Shown here: piece after piece, positions 10,655 to 21,738 of the stretch
Layout: each line of letters begins with the position of its first letter
Numbering within the stretch: position 1 is the first letter of the stretch
Assembly: GCF_003286085.1 (NCBI RefSeq)
Contig: NW_020825313.1
Coordinates: 186,001-250,000, forward strand
From: Drosophila persimilis
Lineage: Eukaryota > Arthropoda > Insecta > Diptera > Drosophilidae
Reading direction: 5' to 3'
DNA length: 64,000 nucleotides
Program-made: the position numbers and the translations under genes
The notes under the pieces: model-generated
The model's input: only the letters and a program-made list of their open reading frames with translations
Told to the model about the DNA's origin: nothing
Databases searched by the model: none

Positions 10655-13600
10655 ACATTACCATTAATAAAAGAATATTAAGGTGTATCGCTGACTCGGG
10701 ATCATCGATCAACATCATGAAAGAAAATTACACAGATTCCGAGATAAAAGACGATAACCTTACGGTCCATACCATCAATGGACCTGTCCGTTTAACTAAG
10801 AGTATAATGAGGAATGCGAACAAAACATGTCCGTCCGAACAAAAGTTCTACATACATAACTTTTCCGAAAATTATGATATTTTATTAGGAAGAGAATACT
10901 TGATGGCAAGTAAAGCCGTCATCGATTACAGAAATGATACTGTAACACTAGGTGCTAGGTCGTACCCAATCATTCAGAGTGGAGAAGCTATTGAAGCCGG
11001 CAAGACCGCACAGAAGTGCACTGATCCCTCTACAAAAGAAGAGAAGATCGCACCTAAGTGCCTTGACCCATCTCCAGAGGGAGATCAATACTTCGCTTCC
11101 GCTCTAGACAGTGAATTAAGGGAATGTAATCAATTAAGATTGGAACACTTAAACGACGAAGAGAGGGAAGAGTTAAAGAAGGTCTTATATGAGTTTAAGG
11201 ATGTGCAGTACAGAGAAGGTGACAATTTGACTTTCACAAGTACAATCAAGCACGAGATCAAAACTCAACATGAAGACCCGGTCTACAGACGACCATACAA
11301 ATATGCCCAGATACATGATCAGGAGGTAAACCAGCAAATCAGAGATATGATCAGGCAGGGAATAATTCGAAAGTCGAATTCTCCTTACTGCTCGCCCATA
11401 TCTATGATTCCGAAGAAGATAGATGCTTCAGGAAAGCAAAAATATCGAATGGTAGTAGACTATAGAAGTCTAAATGAAATAACAGTTAAGGACAAATTCC
11501 CAACTCCAAGAATGGATGAAATCCTAGACAAACTAGGTAAATGTCAGTATTTTACGACAATCGATTTAGCAAAAGGTTTCCATCAAATACCCATGGAACC
11601 TAGCTCAATCCCCAAAACTGCGTTCTCCACTAAGCATGGACATTACGAGTTCACTCGTATGCCCTTTGGGCTAACCACTGCCCCAGCTACCTTCCAAAGA
11701 TGTATGAACAATCTGCTAGAAGAGTTAATCTTCAAAGATTGCTTTGTATACTTAGATGACATCATTATATTTTCCACTTCATTGGAAGAACACTTGTTGT
11801 CACTAAGGAGAGTATTTGGAAAGTTGAGAGACGCCAACTTGAAGCTACAAATGGATAAATGTGAATTCATGAAAAAGGAAACTGAATTCCTAGGTCATGT
11901 AGTCACTACTGAAGGAATAGTACCAAATCCAGGCAAAATCTCTGCCATTGTCAAATTTCCAATACCAGAAACGACTAAACAAATAAAGTCATTCTTAGGT
12001 CTGTGCGGGTTCTACAGGAAATTCATTCCTAATTTTGCAAACATAGCAAAACCCATGACACTCAAACTAAAGAAAGGAGCTGTCATAGACCCCAAGGAAG
12101 AAAAGTACGTCGAGGCATTTGAGAGACTAAAAGTACTCATCACCTCAGACCCTATCCTTGCGTTCCCAGACTTTGACAAAATGTTCACGGTAACAACCGA
12201 CGCTAGTAACATAGCATTGGGAGCGGTTTTGTCACAAGAACACAAACCGATCTGCTACGCTAGCAGAACCCTAAATGAACATGAAATAAACTATTCAGCC
12301 ATCGAAAAGGAATTATTAGCGATCGTATGGGCAACCAAGTATTTCCGTTCATACCTGTTCGGTAGAACATTCGAGATACAAAGCGATCATAAACCCTTGA
12401 TTTGGTTGAACAACCTCAAGGAGCCAAATATGAAATTACAAAGGTGGAAAATAAAACTGAATGAGTTTGATTTTAAAATGAAATATCTACCAGGCAAAGA
12501 AAATCATGTAGCTGATGCCTTTCAAGGGTAAATATTAATGAAAATCTTCTGGGAGAAGCTTCCAATAGCGTTGGTGCAACTGTACATAGCGCACAGGAAG
12601 ACAATCTAAATCACATTGCTATCACGGAAAGACCAATTAACTATTACAATCGGCAAATTGAGCTAATAAAAGGCAATGAAGATAAGGTAGAAACAATTCG
12701 TTATTTTCACAAGCTAATCATCAAGATCACGTATAAGGAAATGACTAACACCTTAGCGAAGGATATAATAAAGGAATATCTATGCACCAAAAAGAGCGCA
12801 TTATATTTCCATAACGAAACAGATTTTCCTCCATTCCAAAAAGCCTATTTAGAAATCATTAATTCTAACAATATAACCAAAGCTATTAAATCAAGCACGA
12901 AACTCCTAGATATTCAGAATTACGCTGAATTTAAAGAAACCATATTAAAGAATCATAAAGGCTTACTCCATCCAGGGATAGAGAAAACCGTCAATTGGTT
13001 TAGGGGAAAATACTATTACCCGGATTATCAAAAACTAATCCAAAATATCATAAACGAATGTCCTACTTGTAATATTGCCAAAACAGAGCATAGAAATACG
13101 AAGTTGGCATTCGAAACTACACCGGAAATACTGAACATCAGAGAGAAATACGTCATGGATTTCTATATGGTTGGTAACCAACAGTTCCTATCATGTATTG
13201 ACGTATACTCGAAGTTTGCCACTCTTGTAGAAGTAAAAAGTCGTGACTGGTTAGAAGCAAAAAGAGCCATCATGAAAGTTTTTAACGAGATGGGCAAACC
13301 AATTGAAATCAAAGCCGATAAAGATTCAGCTTTTATGTGCACAGCATTGCAAGCATGGCTGAATGCGGAAAACGTCAAAATAGAGATCACTTCCAGCAAA
13401 AATGGAATATCTGACGTAGAAAGATTTCATAAAACAGTAAATGAAAAATTAAGAATAATATCTAGCGAGGATAACACAGAAGATAGATTCACGAAGTTTG
13501 AATTAATTCTTTATACTTATAATCATAAAACCAAACATAATACCATAAATAGGACACCAGCTGATATATTCATTTATGCAGGCTCACCTGATTATGACAC

Positions 13601-13895
13601 ACAACTAAATAAAGTGAATAAAATCACTCAATTAAATAAAAACCGCATAGAGTATGAAGTAGATACCCGCTATAAACTATCACCTCTAGTTAAGTCTAAG
13701 GTAACAAATCCTTTCAAAAGGACGGGTGAAATTAGACAGGTAGACGAAAAACATTATGAAGAAAAGAATAGGGGTAGGAAAATAACTCATTATAAATCAA
13801 AATTCAAGAAAAAGAAGAAATCTAATAGAAGCAAATATAATAATTCCAGAGAAACCGAGGAAGTTAATGGAATCGGCGAACTTCAACACAATTAA
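10645..13895 (+). pseudogene. pol: errantivirus A pol, one frameshift
   Basis: Protease Asp-Ser-Gly (ADSGSS, ~10690) comes first. RT follows with [24 protein letters not shown] and YLDD (11749-11760). RNase H has [12 protein letters not shown] and [10 protein letters not shown]. One base is lost near 12522, ending the frame at 12531 (VADAFQG). The integrase resumes in another frame, open from 12741: zinc region [11 protein letters not shown]...CPTCNIAK, then Asp in MDFYMVG, Asp in KADKDSAF and Glu in DVERFHKTVNE. The same lesion is present in B but not in C or D. The end overlaps the env start by 29 bp. Confidence 0.85.
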
Positions 13896-16054
13896 AATCC
13901 TCATCTTCCTCATAATTACCATCGTAATGGCACAGGGCCAAAACATAGAAATAAATTCTATAAAATCCCAAAACGGATATATGATATTCAAAACTGGATC
14001 GATTAACATACCTATCAATTACGAAATCCATTATCTAACTGTTAATGTAACTAAAACCGAAGAACTATACCAAAATTTGTTAAGGCAAGCCACTAAATTC
14101 CAGGACATAATCCAAATAAAATATCTAGTAGACAAATTGCAAAGAGAAATGAACGGGCTAAAAATAACCAAAAGAAATAAAAGAGGCCTAATCAATATAG
14201 TAGGAACAGCCTACAAATATCTCTTTGGAACACTAGATCAGGAAGATAAAGTCGATTTGGAACAAAAAATAGAAAATTTAGCCAGCCATAGCATTCAAAT
14301 GAATGAACTAAATTTGGTAATAGATGCAGTTAATAGCGGAATAAACGTTATAAACAAACTAAATGAAGAACGAGGGAGAACGTTGTGAGTTGCTGCGGAC
14401 ACCGCAACTCTACAGTTATACCCGATACTAAGTCAGTATGGCTCTCCTCCGGCAGACGCCGCTAATATTAAACGACACGACAAAGAATGCGTGCGAGAGA
14501 GACAGAAAATCAGTCTGAGCGTGACGTCGGGCGCTGCGTAGCCAATGCAAATTGATTTGTTCCATTTGGCTACAAAAATTATCTGATCTGATCCAAATTC
14601 AGCAGCTGGATAGATATAGTCATTCTCTATGATTCTGCGTTTTTAGTTTTCTCGAATCTGCAATATTGTGGATGCAACAGATTTTCGTCCTTTGTGGGGG
14701 CGGATGGGGATGGGGCGAAATTCTGAGATATACGTTTTATAGTGACATTTTAAAGGAGTGTGTGTACCAAATTTGGTTACTCTAGCCTTAATAGTCTCTG
14801 AGATTTGTGGTTGCCTCAGATTTTCGTCCTTTGCGGGGGCGGAAGGGGGTGTGGCGAAATTTGGACACGAAACGGTCAAGGTCCGATATCACAGGAGTGT
14901 GGATACCAAATTTGGTTGCTCTAGCTCTTATAGTCTTTGAGCATTAGGCGCTGAAGGGGACGGACAGACGGACAGACGGACGGACGGACAGACAGACATG
15001 GCTCAATCGACTCGGCTATTGATGCTGATCAAGAATATATATACTTTATGGGGTCGGAAACGATTCCTTCTGGACGTTACACACATCCACTTTTACCACA
15101 AATCTAATATACCCCAATACTCATTTTGAGTATCGGGTATAAAAAGACAGGAATCAACAAATAGAAATTTTGATATTCAATCTACAACATTTCACAGAAT
15201 ATATCGAAGATATAGAACTAGGTATGCAATTAACTAGGCTCGGTATATTTAATCCAAAATTATTAAAACAAGACTACCTGGAACAAATAAATTCTGAGAA
15301 AATACTAAATATAAAAACCTCCACATGGCTAAAATCCGATACCAACGAAATTCTAATAATTTCCAACATTCCCAAAGACATTACAAAAGTACCAATCTAT
15401 AAAATCGTTCCGTATCCAGACGAATTAAATAACATATTAACAGATATGACATACGACAAGTACTACATAAAAAATGAAGAAGTATTTGTTAAAGAAACTA
15501 GATTGAAAACCAATGACAATTGTATAAAAGGAATTTTAATGCAAACTCCCACTAAATGTCCATATTCCAAAACTTTTCAAAACTTTCAAATAAACTTTAT
15601 TGAACCCAATATACTAATCACGTGGAATCTTCCAAAAACAACGCTAAATCAGAATTGTGTAAACCAAGAAATCATAGCGGAAGGAAATATCATTATAAAA
15701 ATCTACAACCGTTCAATCCAATTAAATGAATTTACAATATCAAACACAATGTTAGATTTTGCCCAGAATGTTTATGTCAACAACAACATAACTAAAATAA
15801 AACCACTGTCGTATATCCAAACTAATGAAATAATTATGCAATACACCACATATAGTAACCTATTACAAATAAGTCTACTAATTTCATTTTTCATAATTAT
15901 ATTAGTACTACTAAGTTATGTAGCTGTTAAATTTACGAAAACTTCTAAAAGAGTCACGGTTAAATGTATAAACCCTATAATAGAAGCAGAAGAGGAACCA
16001 ACCTCAGCCACCGCACTTGACACCCCGTCACTATACCCGAGGGTAATCGCCTAG
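13867..16054 (+). pseudogene. env: errantivirus A envelope gene, split by an insertion
   Basis: The start overlaps the end of pol. An N-terminal hydrophobic signal (KILIFLIITIVMA) occupies residues about 10-22. The furin-like site RNKR is at about residues 103-106, followed by a GLINIVGTAYKYLFG fusion-type segment. This is the errantivirus layout, related to insect baculovirus F proteins. At 14371 a 0.77 kb DINE-like repeat interrupts the frame. Env resumes at about 15145 and the open part 15170-16054 includes a C-terminal transmembrane segment (LLISFFIIILVLLSYVAV) and a short basic tail. Without the insertion both halves match env of C. Confidence 0.82.
14371..15142 (-). repeat. DINE-1/INE-1-like repeat inserted in A env
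   Basis: One end reads TATACCCGATACTCAAAATG (minus strand, near 15140-15118). The other ends CTCACAACGTTCTCCCTCG at 14371. It contains a GACA/GACG tetranucleotide run (14955-14997), the GGTCGGAAACGATTCCTTCTGG motif common in INE-1-type sequences, and a GAGTTGC/GCAACTC short hairpin near one end (14387-14410). Element C shows the empty site (GAAGAAAAAGAC). The duplication at the site is at most 2 bp. There is no coding capacity. Family name from memory; the two-ended insertion itself is directly visible. Confidence 0.6.
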
Positions 16055-16068
16055 GGACAGGCTAATAA

Positions 16069-16081
16069 CAAACGTTGGGGG
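16069..16081 (+). promoter_or_regulatory. polypurine tract of element A
   Basis: Sequence ending TTGGGGG lies directly before the LTR start AGTGACATATCC at 16082. It is short but correctly placed for plus-strand priming. Confidence 0.55.
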
Positions 16082-16597
16082 AGTGACATATCCATAATTC
16101 CCCACATCCCATACACATTATGTTTATGTACAATTCATCCACCCCATCCACACAAGTAACAGGACCCCACTCAAGAATCAATAGCTGTTTCTTCCCATAC
16201 TCCAAGCTAGGGCCCCCCATAATATAAACAATGGACCACATTGTTTCATCAACATTAGAATCACGCCACTCTCGAGAAATCGATTCTTTAGAATCACGCC
16301 ACTCATGAGGACCAATCAAAGCTAGACATAAAACCAAGGAGTATCACATTCCTAGCTCCGTCATGTAATGCAACACCGATCGCCAGCAGTGGATGCCTTT
16401 CATCAAAGCCGACGCATCCCCAAATATCGATCCAGGCACGTACGCCACCGACACGAAGATGCAGCCGAGGAAAGCAACGCCCGAAGCCAGAGTCGGGAGT
16501 TCCAAGAGAAGGGCTCATGGAAACTAGCCAGCAGCAGAGAGATCAGTTCCGTTTGAGACAAGCAGACCGAAAGTCAAGTCGGGGAATTCATTTAAAT
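16082..16597 (+). repeat. 3' LTR of element A, truncated at its end
   Basis: It begins AGTGACATATCC and follows the B and C LTR sequence up to GGGGAATTCATTTAAAT. There it switches to the inverted end of the B LTR. The last ~75 bases of a complete LTR are missing. Confidence 0.85.
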
Positions 16598-16637
16598 ATC
16601 CGCAACTCGATTTTAAGTTTTTTAACAAAGACTTTTA
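16592..16637 (-). repeat. 46-bp LTR remnant of B at the A/B junction
   Basis: TTAAATATCCGCAACTCG... is the inverted LTR end also seen at 21740. After GACTTTTA it breaks off. Eleven bases that I cannot place (GAAACAAAGAA) lead into the integrase end. TTAAAT (16592-16597) is shared by both fused LTRs. Confidence 0.75.
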
Positions 16638-18653
16638 GAAACAAAGAATTTTACCCGTCCTTTTGAAAGGATTTGTTACCTTAGACTTAACTAGAGGTGA
16701 TAGTTTATAGCGGGTATCTACTTCATACTCTATGCGGTTTTTATTTAATTGAGTGATTTTATTCACTTTATTTAGTTGTGTGTCATAATCAGGTGAGCCT
16801 GCATAAATGAATATATCAGCTGGTGTCCTATTTATGGTATTATGTTTGATTTTATGATTATAAATATAAAGAATTAATTCAAACTTCGTGAATCTATCTT
16901 CTGTGTTATCCTCGCTAGATATTATTCTTAATTTTTCATTTACTGTTTTATGAAATCTTTCTACGTCAGATATTCCATTTTTGCTGGAAGTGATCTCTAT
17001 TTGGACGTTTTCCGCATTCAGCCATGCTTGCAATGCTGTGCACATAAAAGCTGAATCTTTATCGGCTTTGATTTCAATTGGTTTGCCCATCTCGTTAAAA
17101 ACTTTCATGGTGGCTCTTTTTGCTTCTAACCAGTCACGACTTTTTACATCTACAAGAGTGGCAAACTTCGAGTATGCGTCAATACATGATAGGAACTGTT
17201 GGTTACCAACCATATAGAAATCCATGACGTATTTCTCTCTGATGTTCAGTATTTCCGGTGTAGTTTCGAATGCCAACTTCGTATTTCTATGCTCTGTTTT
17301 GGCAATATTACAAGTAGGACATTCGTTTATGATGTTTTGGATTAGTTTTTGATAATCCGGGTAATAGTATTTTCCCCTAAACCAATTGACGGTTTTCTCT
17401 ATCCCTGGATGGAGTAAGCCTTTATGATTCTTTAATATGGTTTCTTTAAATTCAGCGTAATTCTGAATATCTAGGAGTTTCGTGCTTGATTTAATAGCTT
17501 TGGTTATATTGTTAGAATTAATGATTTCTAAATAGGCTTTTTGGAATGGAGGAAAATCTGTTTCGTTATGGAAATATAATGCGCTCTTTTTGGTGCATAG
17601 ATATTCCTTTATTATATCCTTCGCTAAGGTGTTAGTCATTTCCTTATACGTGATCTTGATGATTAGCTTGTGAAAATAACGAATTGTTTCTACCTTATCT
17701 TCATTGCCTTTTATTAGCTCAATTTGCCGATTGTAATAGTTAATTGGTCTTTCCGTGATAGCAATGTGATTTAGATTGTCTTCCTGTGCGCTATGTACAG
17801 TTGCACCAACGCTATTGGAAGCTTCTCCCAGAAGATTTTCATTAATATTTACCCTTGAAAGGCATCAGCTACATGATTTTCTTTGCCTGGTAGATATTTC
17901 ATTTTAAAATCAAACTCATTCAGTTTTATTTTCCACCTTTGTAATTTCATATTTGGCTCCTTGAGGTTGTTCAACCAAATCAAGGGTTTATGATCGCTTT
18001 GTATCTCGAATGTTCTACCGAACAGGTATGAACGGAAATACTTGGTTGCCCATACGATCGCTAATAATTCCTTTTCGATGGCTGAATAGTTTATTTCATG
18101 TTCATTTAGGGTTCTGCTAGCGTAGCAGATCGGTTTGTGTTCTTGTGACAAAACCGCTCCCAATGCTATGTTACTAGCGTCGGTTGTTACCGTGAACATT
18201 TTGTCAAAGTCTGGGAACGCAAGGATAGGGTCTGAGGTGATGAGTACTTTTAGTCTCTCAAATGCCTCGACGTACTTTTCTTCCTTGGGGTCTATGACAG
18301 CTCCTTTCTTTAGTTTGAGTGTCATGGGTTTTGCTATGTTTGCAAAATTAGGAATGAATTTCCTGTAGAACCCGCACAGACCTAAGAATGACTTTATTTG
18401 TTTAGTCGTTTCTGGTATTGGAAATTTGACAATGGCAGAGATTTTGCCTGGATTTGGTACTATTCCTTCAGTAGTGACTACATGACCTAGGAATTCAGTT
18501 TCCTTTTTCATGAATTCACATTTATCCATTTGTAGCTTCAAGTTGGCGTCTCTCAACTTTCCAAATACTCTCCTTAGTGACAACAAGTGTTCTTCCAATG
18601 AAGTGGAAAATATAATGATGTCATCTAAGTATACAAAGCAATCTTTGAAGATT

Positions 18654-19402
18654 CCTCTTTCTTCTTTCGCCAATCGCCAACCGAAACACGGTTGAATTGT
18701 TGGAATCATGGTAAACGGCCGCATACCATCGGTCTTCTCGAAGACCTATGTGACTCCCCGTCGCCCCTATGAGAAGGCGCGTCTGGATCAGGAGTTGAAG
18801 ATCATTGGCGAATATGGTCTTCGCAACAAGCGTGAGGTGTGGCGCGTCAAGTACGCTCTGGCCAAGATCCGTAAGGCTGCCCGTGAGCTGCTGACCCTCG
18901 ATGAGAAGGACGAGAAGCGTCTTTTCCAGGGCAATGCCCTTCTGCGTCGTCTGGTGCGCATTGGTGTCTTGGACGAATCTCGCATGAAGCTCGATTACGT
19001 GCTCGGCCTGAAGATTGAAGATTTCTTGGAGCGTCGTCTGCAGACCCAGGTCTTCAAGCTTGGATTGGCCAAGTCCATCCATCATGCCCGTGTGCTGATC
19101 CGCCAGCGTCACATTCGTGTGCGCAAGCAAGTTGTCAACATCCCATCGTTCGTTGTGCGCCTGGACTCCCAGAAGCACATCGACTTCTCTCTGAAGTCGC
19201 CCTTCGGTGGCGGCCGTCCTGGTCGCGTCAAGCGCAAGAACCTGAAGAAGAACCTGGGTGGTGGTGCTGCTGCTCCCGAAGAGGATGAGGACTAAGCTAT
19301 GGTAGCCTGCCAATTCGACTATATGGCGCAAAATTTTATAGTTTAAACTTTGTTTTACACAATAAATGTAAAATGGCCAAAAAAAAGAAAAAAAAAAAAA
19401 AA
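18654..19402 (+). other. processed retrocopy of RpS9 (full mRNA copy)
   Basis: The insert starts CCTCTTTCTTCTTTCGCC, a pyrimidine-rich start like a 5'-TOP mRNA. It has a 54-bp 5' UTR, an uninterrupted ORF, an AATAAA signal at 19361-19366 and an A-rich tail (19379-19402, with one G). The host pol sequence is exactly uninterrupted in C (GAAGATTAACTC). Target duplication is at most about 3 bp (ATT) and ambiguous with the tail. It lies opposite to pol of B. This is an RNA-derived copy. No element promoter is obvious beside it on the plus strand. Confidence 0.9.
18708..19295 (+). CDS. RpS9: ribosomal protein S9 (uS4 family), intact retrocopy ORF
   Basis: The 195-codon frame has no stop or shift. 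It starts [20 protein letters not shown] and ends with an acidic PEEDED tail. The S4-type RNA-binding region (about residues 105-165) is clear: [25 protein letters not shown] and [20 protein letters not shown] motifs. The basic stretch [14 protein letters not shown] precedes the tail. The normal protein sits on 18S rRNA in the small subunit and is needed for decoding fidelity. The length equals that of insect RpS9. GC-rich codon use (CGT, CTG, AAG) differs sharply from the A/T-rich surroundings. It is retroposed, so whether it is transcribed is unknown. It may be a young, not yet decayed processed pseudogene. Confidence 0.9.
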   Translation: MVNGRIPSVFSKTYVTPRRPYEKARLDQELKIIGEYGLRNKREVWRVKYALAKIRKAARELLTLDEKDEKRLFQGNALLRRLVRIGVLDESRMKLDYVLGLKIEDFLERRLQTQVFKLGLAKSIHHARVLIRQRHIRVRKQVVNIPSFVVRLDSQKHIDFSLKSPFGGGRPGRVKRKNLKKNLGGGAAAPEEDED

Positions 19403-20476
19403 TTAACTCTTCTAGCAGATTGTTCATACATCTTTGGAAGGTAGCTGGGGCAGTGGTTAGCCCAAAGGGCATACGAGTGAACTCGTAATGTCCATGCTTA
19501 GTGGAGAACGCAGTTTTGGGGATTGAGCTAGGTTCCATGGGTATTTGATGGAAACCTTTTGCTAAATCGATTGTCGTAAAATACTGACATTTACCTAGTT
19601 TGTCTAGGATTTCATCCATTCTTGGAGTTGGGAATTTGTCCTTAACTGTTATTTCATTTAGACTTCTATAGTCTACTACCATTCGATATTTTTGCTTTCC
19701 TGAAGCATCTATCTTCTTCGGAATCATAGATATGGGCGAGCAGTAAGGAGAATTCGACTTTCGAATTATTCCCTGCCTGATCATATCTCTGATTTGCTGG
19801 TTTACCTCCTGATCATGTATCTGGGCATATTTGTATGGTCGTCTGTAGACCGGGTCTTCATGTTGAGTTTTGATCTCGTGCTTGATTGTACTTGTGAAAG
19901 TCAAATAGTCACCTTCTCTGTACTGCACATCCTTAAACTCATATAAGACCTTCTTTAACTCTTCCCTCTCTTCGTCGTTTAAGTGTTCCAATCTTAATTG
20001 ATTACATTCCCTTAATTCACTGTCTAGAGCGGAAGCGAAGTATTGATCTCCCTCTGGAGATGGGTCAAGGCACTTAGGTGCGATCTTCTCTTCTTTTGTA
20101 GAGTGATCAGTGCACTTCTGTGCGGTCTTGCCGGCTTCAATAGCTTCTCCACTCTGAATGATTGGGTATGACCTAGCTCCTAGTGTTACAGTATCATTTC
20201 TGTAATCGATGACGGCTTTACTTGCCATCAAGTATTCTCTTCCTAATAAAATATCATAATTTTCGGAAAAGTTATGTATGTAGAACTTTTGTTCGGACGG
20301 ACATGTTTTGTTCGCATTCCTCATTATACTCTTAGTTAAACGGACAGGTCCATTGATGGTATGGACCGTAAGGTTATCGGCTTTTATCTCGGAATCTGTG
20401 TAATTTTCTTTCATGATGTTGATCGCTGATCCCGAGTCAGCGATACACCTTAATATTCTTTTATTAATGGTAATGT

Positions 20477-21433
20477 TTATATAGGGTCCTCCTCGGTTTC
20501 TTCCGAGGCGGCTTGATGAAAATTTACGTCCATCTTCGTTTGGCCACTCTGGCTCTCCCTCCCTCTTTTAGTAGGTTGGTTGGGTCCACTCCCACTAGCT
20601 TGGTTTTGAGATATTTGCTGATTGAATGGATTCTGAGCCCTACCTTGATTCAAGGAATTTTTGAACTCATTGTATAATCCAGGATTTTGGGAATTTTGAT
20701 TTTGATTTGTTTGATTAGTCTGACCTGTTCCAGATGAACTCTGAGTTTGATTGTGATAGTTAGTAGTATTATAATTTGGATAATAGTTTCCAACATTCTT
20801 TCGATTTGATTGAGACGATTTCGATTGATCTTTATTTGTACCTGAATCTGTTGTACTAGCTTCGTACAATCCTTCTTCTTGTGCTGCCTTCTTAAGATTA
20901 GACAATGTGGTAATATCTTTTCTTGCTAAGGTCATGAATATTCTGTCAGGAAGTTTTCGAGTAATGACATCTTTAATTGTGTTGTTCAAAGCGTTTTTAT
21001 AAATGACATTATTTTCTGGTATGTTTTCTAAGTTTAGCTTATTGTTTATTAATAATGCTTTTATCTCTAATTCTTCTATAAACTTACGAAGACTGCCGTT
21101 GAATCTGGTGGTGTATAGTTGTCGTAAGAGTTCTTCATATGGTGTGTGATTTTTGAACTCGTTGATCAGCGCCGTCTTCAGTTCGAGCCACGTGTTGGGT
21201 TGTATCATTTGCGATATGCGTTGTGCCTCTCCTGACAGTTGGATCTCGGTCGCTCCAAATAGGATCCTTTGTTGGCGAAGATCTTCAGTTGGATATAATC
21301 CGCATACATATTCGATTCGTTTGATAAATGAGCTTAGCTGTCCAGATGAACCGTCATAGGCATGTATTTGTCGGATCGACAGCAGTGCCTGGTTCAAGTG
21401 GATTTCGCTCAATGATAGTGGTGGTAACGCCAT
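20477..21433 (-). CDS. gag: errantivirus B gag, intact frame
   Basis: This 318-codon frame starts MALPPLSLSEIHLNQ and ends EETEEDPI. The N-terminal two thirds is a predicted helical capsid region (FIKRIEYVCGLYP, LELKTALINEFKNHTPYEELL). The C-terminal third is rich in Asn, Gln and Ser with no zinc knuckle. This is the best preserved gag of the three family members: A has lost the start, and C has two internal deletions. It begins about 290 bases inside the primer site. Protease follows in the -1 frame. Gag would package genomic RNA into particles. Confidence 0.82.
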   Translation of the reverse strand: MALPPLSLSEIHLNQALLSIRQIHAYDGSSGQLSSFIKRIEYVCGLYPTEDLRQQRILFGATEIQLSGEAQRISQMIQPNTWLELKTALINEFKNHTPYEELLRQLYTTRFNGSLRKFIEELEIKALLINNKLNLENIPENNVIYKNALNNTIKDVITRKLPDRIFMTLARKDITTLSNLKKAAQEEGLYEASTTDSGTNKDQSKSSQSNRKNVGNYYPNYNTTNYHNQTQSSSGTGQTNQTNQNQNSQNPGLYNEFKNSLNQGRAQNPFNQQISQNQASGSGPNQPTKRGRESQSGQTKMDVNFHQAASEETEEDPI

Positions 21434-21720
21434 GTTGTTGGTGTTGATTGGGTTTTGTTTTGTTGTAGTTTTTAACTTTATTTTGGTTCACTTGTAAGTT
21501 TTTTTGATTTTGTATTAAGTGTTTCACTGTCCTTGGTGATTCACTATCTCCGCTTACTTCAGTTCACTTAAATTAGTTTTGCAAATCGTATGTGCTTGCA
21601 GCACATAGGTTCTTTGGCGGATTTCACAATTTTATTAACAATTCCGGGATTACGTGATCACAGTAATTATAAATTACACAAGCTGACCATTACCGAAATA
21701 TAGGTGTTAATTTTAAACGA

Positions 21721-21738
21721 AATCCTACCGACTGCGCC
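21721..21738 (-). promoter_or_regulatory. primer binding site of element B
   Basis: The minus strand reads GGCGCAGTCGGTAGGATT next to the LTR end AACT. It is identical to the sites in A and C. Confidence 0.75.

Larger units (their letters stand above)
8908..16597 (+). mobile_element. 17.6/297-like errantivirus A, near full length
   Basis: LTRs begin AGTGACATATCC and end AACT. They are followed by GGCGCAGTCGGTAGG, the primer-site type of the 17.6/297 group. The internal order is gag, pol and env. The 5' flank TATAT fits the ATAT target preference of the group. The 3' LTR loses its last part where it joins element B. Damage: a 28-bp deletion removes the normal gag start, one base is missing in pol near 12522, and a DINE-like repeat splits env. 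Confidence 0.88.
16638..20480 (-). pseudogene. pol: errantivirus B pol, interrupted by RpS9 and frameshifted
   Basis: The protease-RT part (20414 down to 19403) carries IDLAKGFHQIPM and [12 protein letters not shown]. It is interrupted at EELI by the RpS9 copy (18654-19402). RT resumes at 18653 with [15 protein letters not shown] and goes on through RNase H to VADAFQG near 17850, where the same one-base loss as in A breaks the frame. The integrase is open from 17639 to 16635, with Asp, Asp and Glu motifs present. Its last residues (GKILCF) are altered because the C-terminal end has been deleted. Open frames at 18621-20414 and 17849-18724 run into antisense RpS9 and should not be read as real fusions. 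Confidence 0.85.

Noticed and set aside
18621..20414. A 597-codon frame that appears to fuse errantivirus RT to a novel C-terminal domain.
   Set aside because: The novel part is the antisense of the RpS9 retrocopy; the frame is open by chance.
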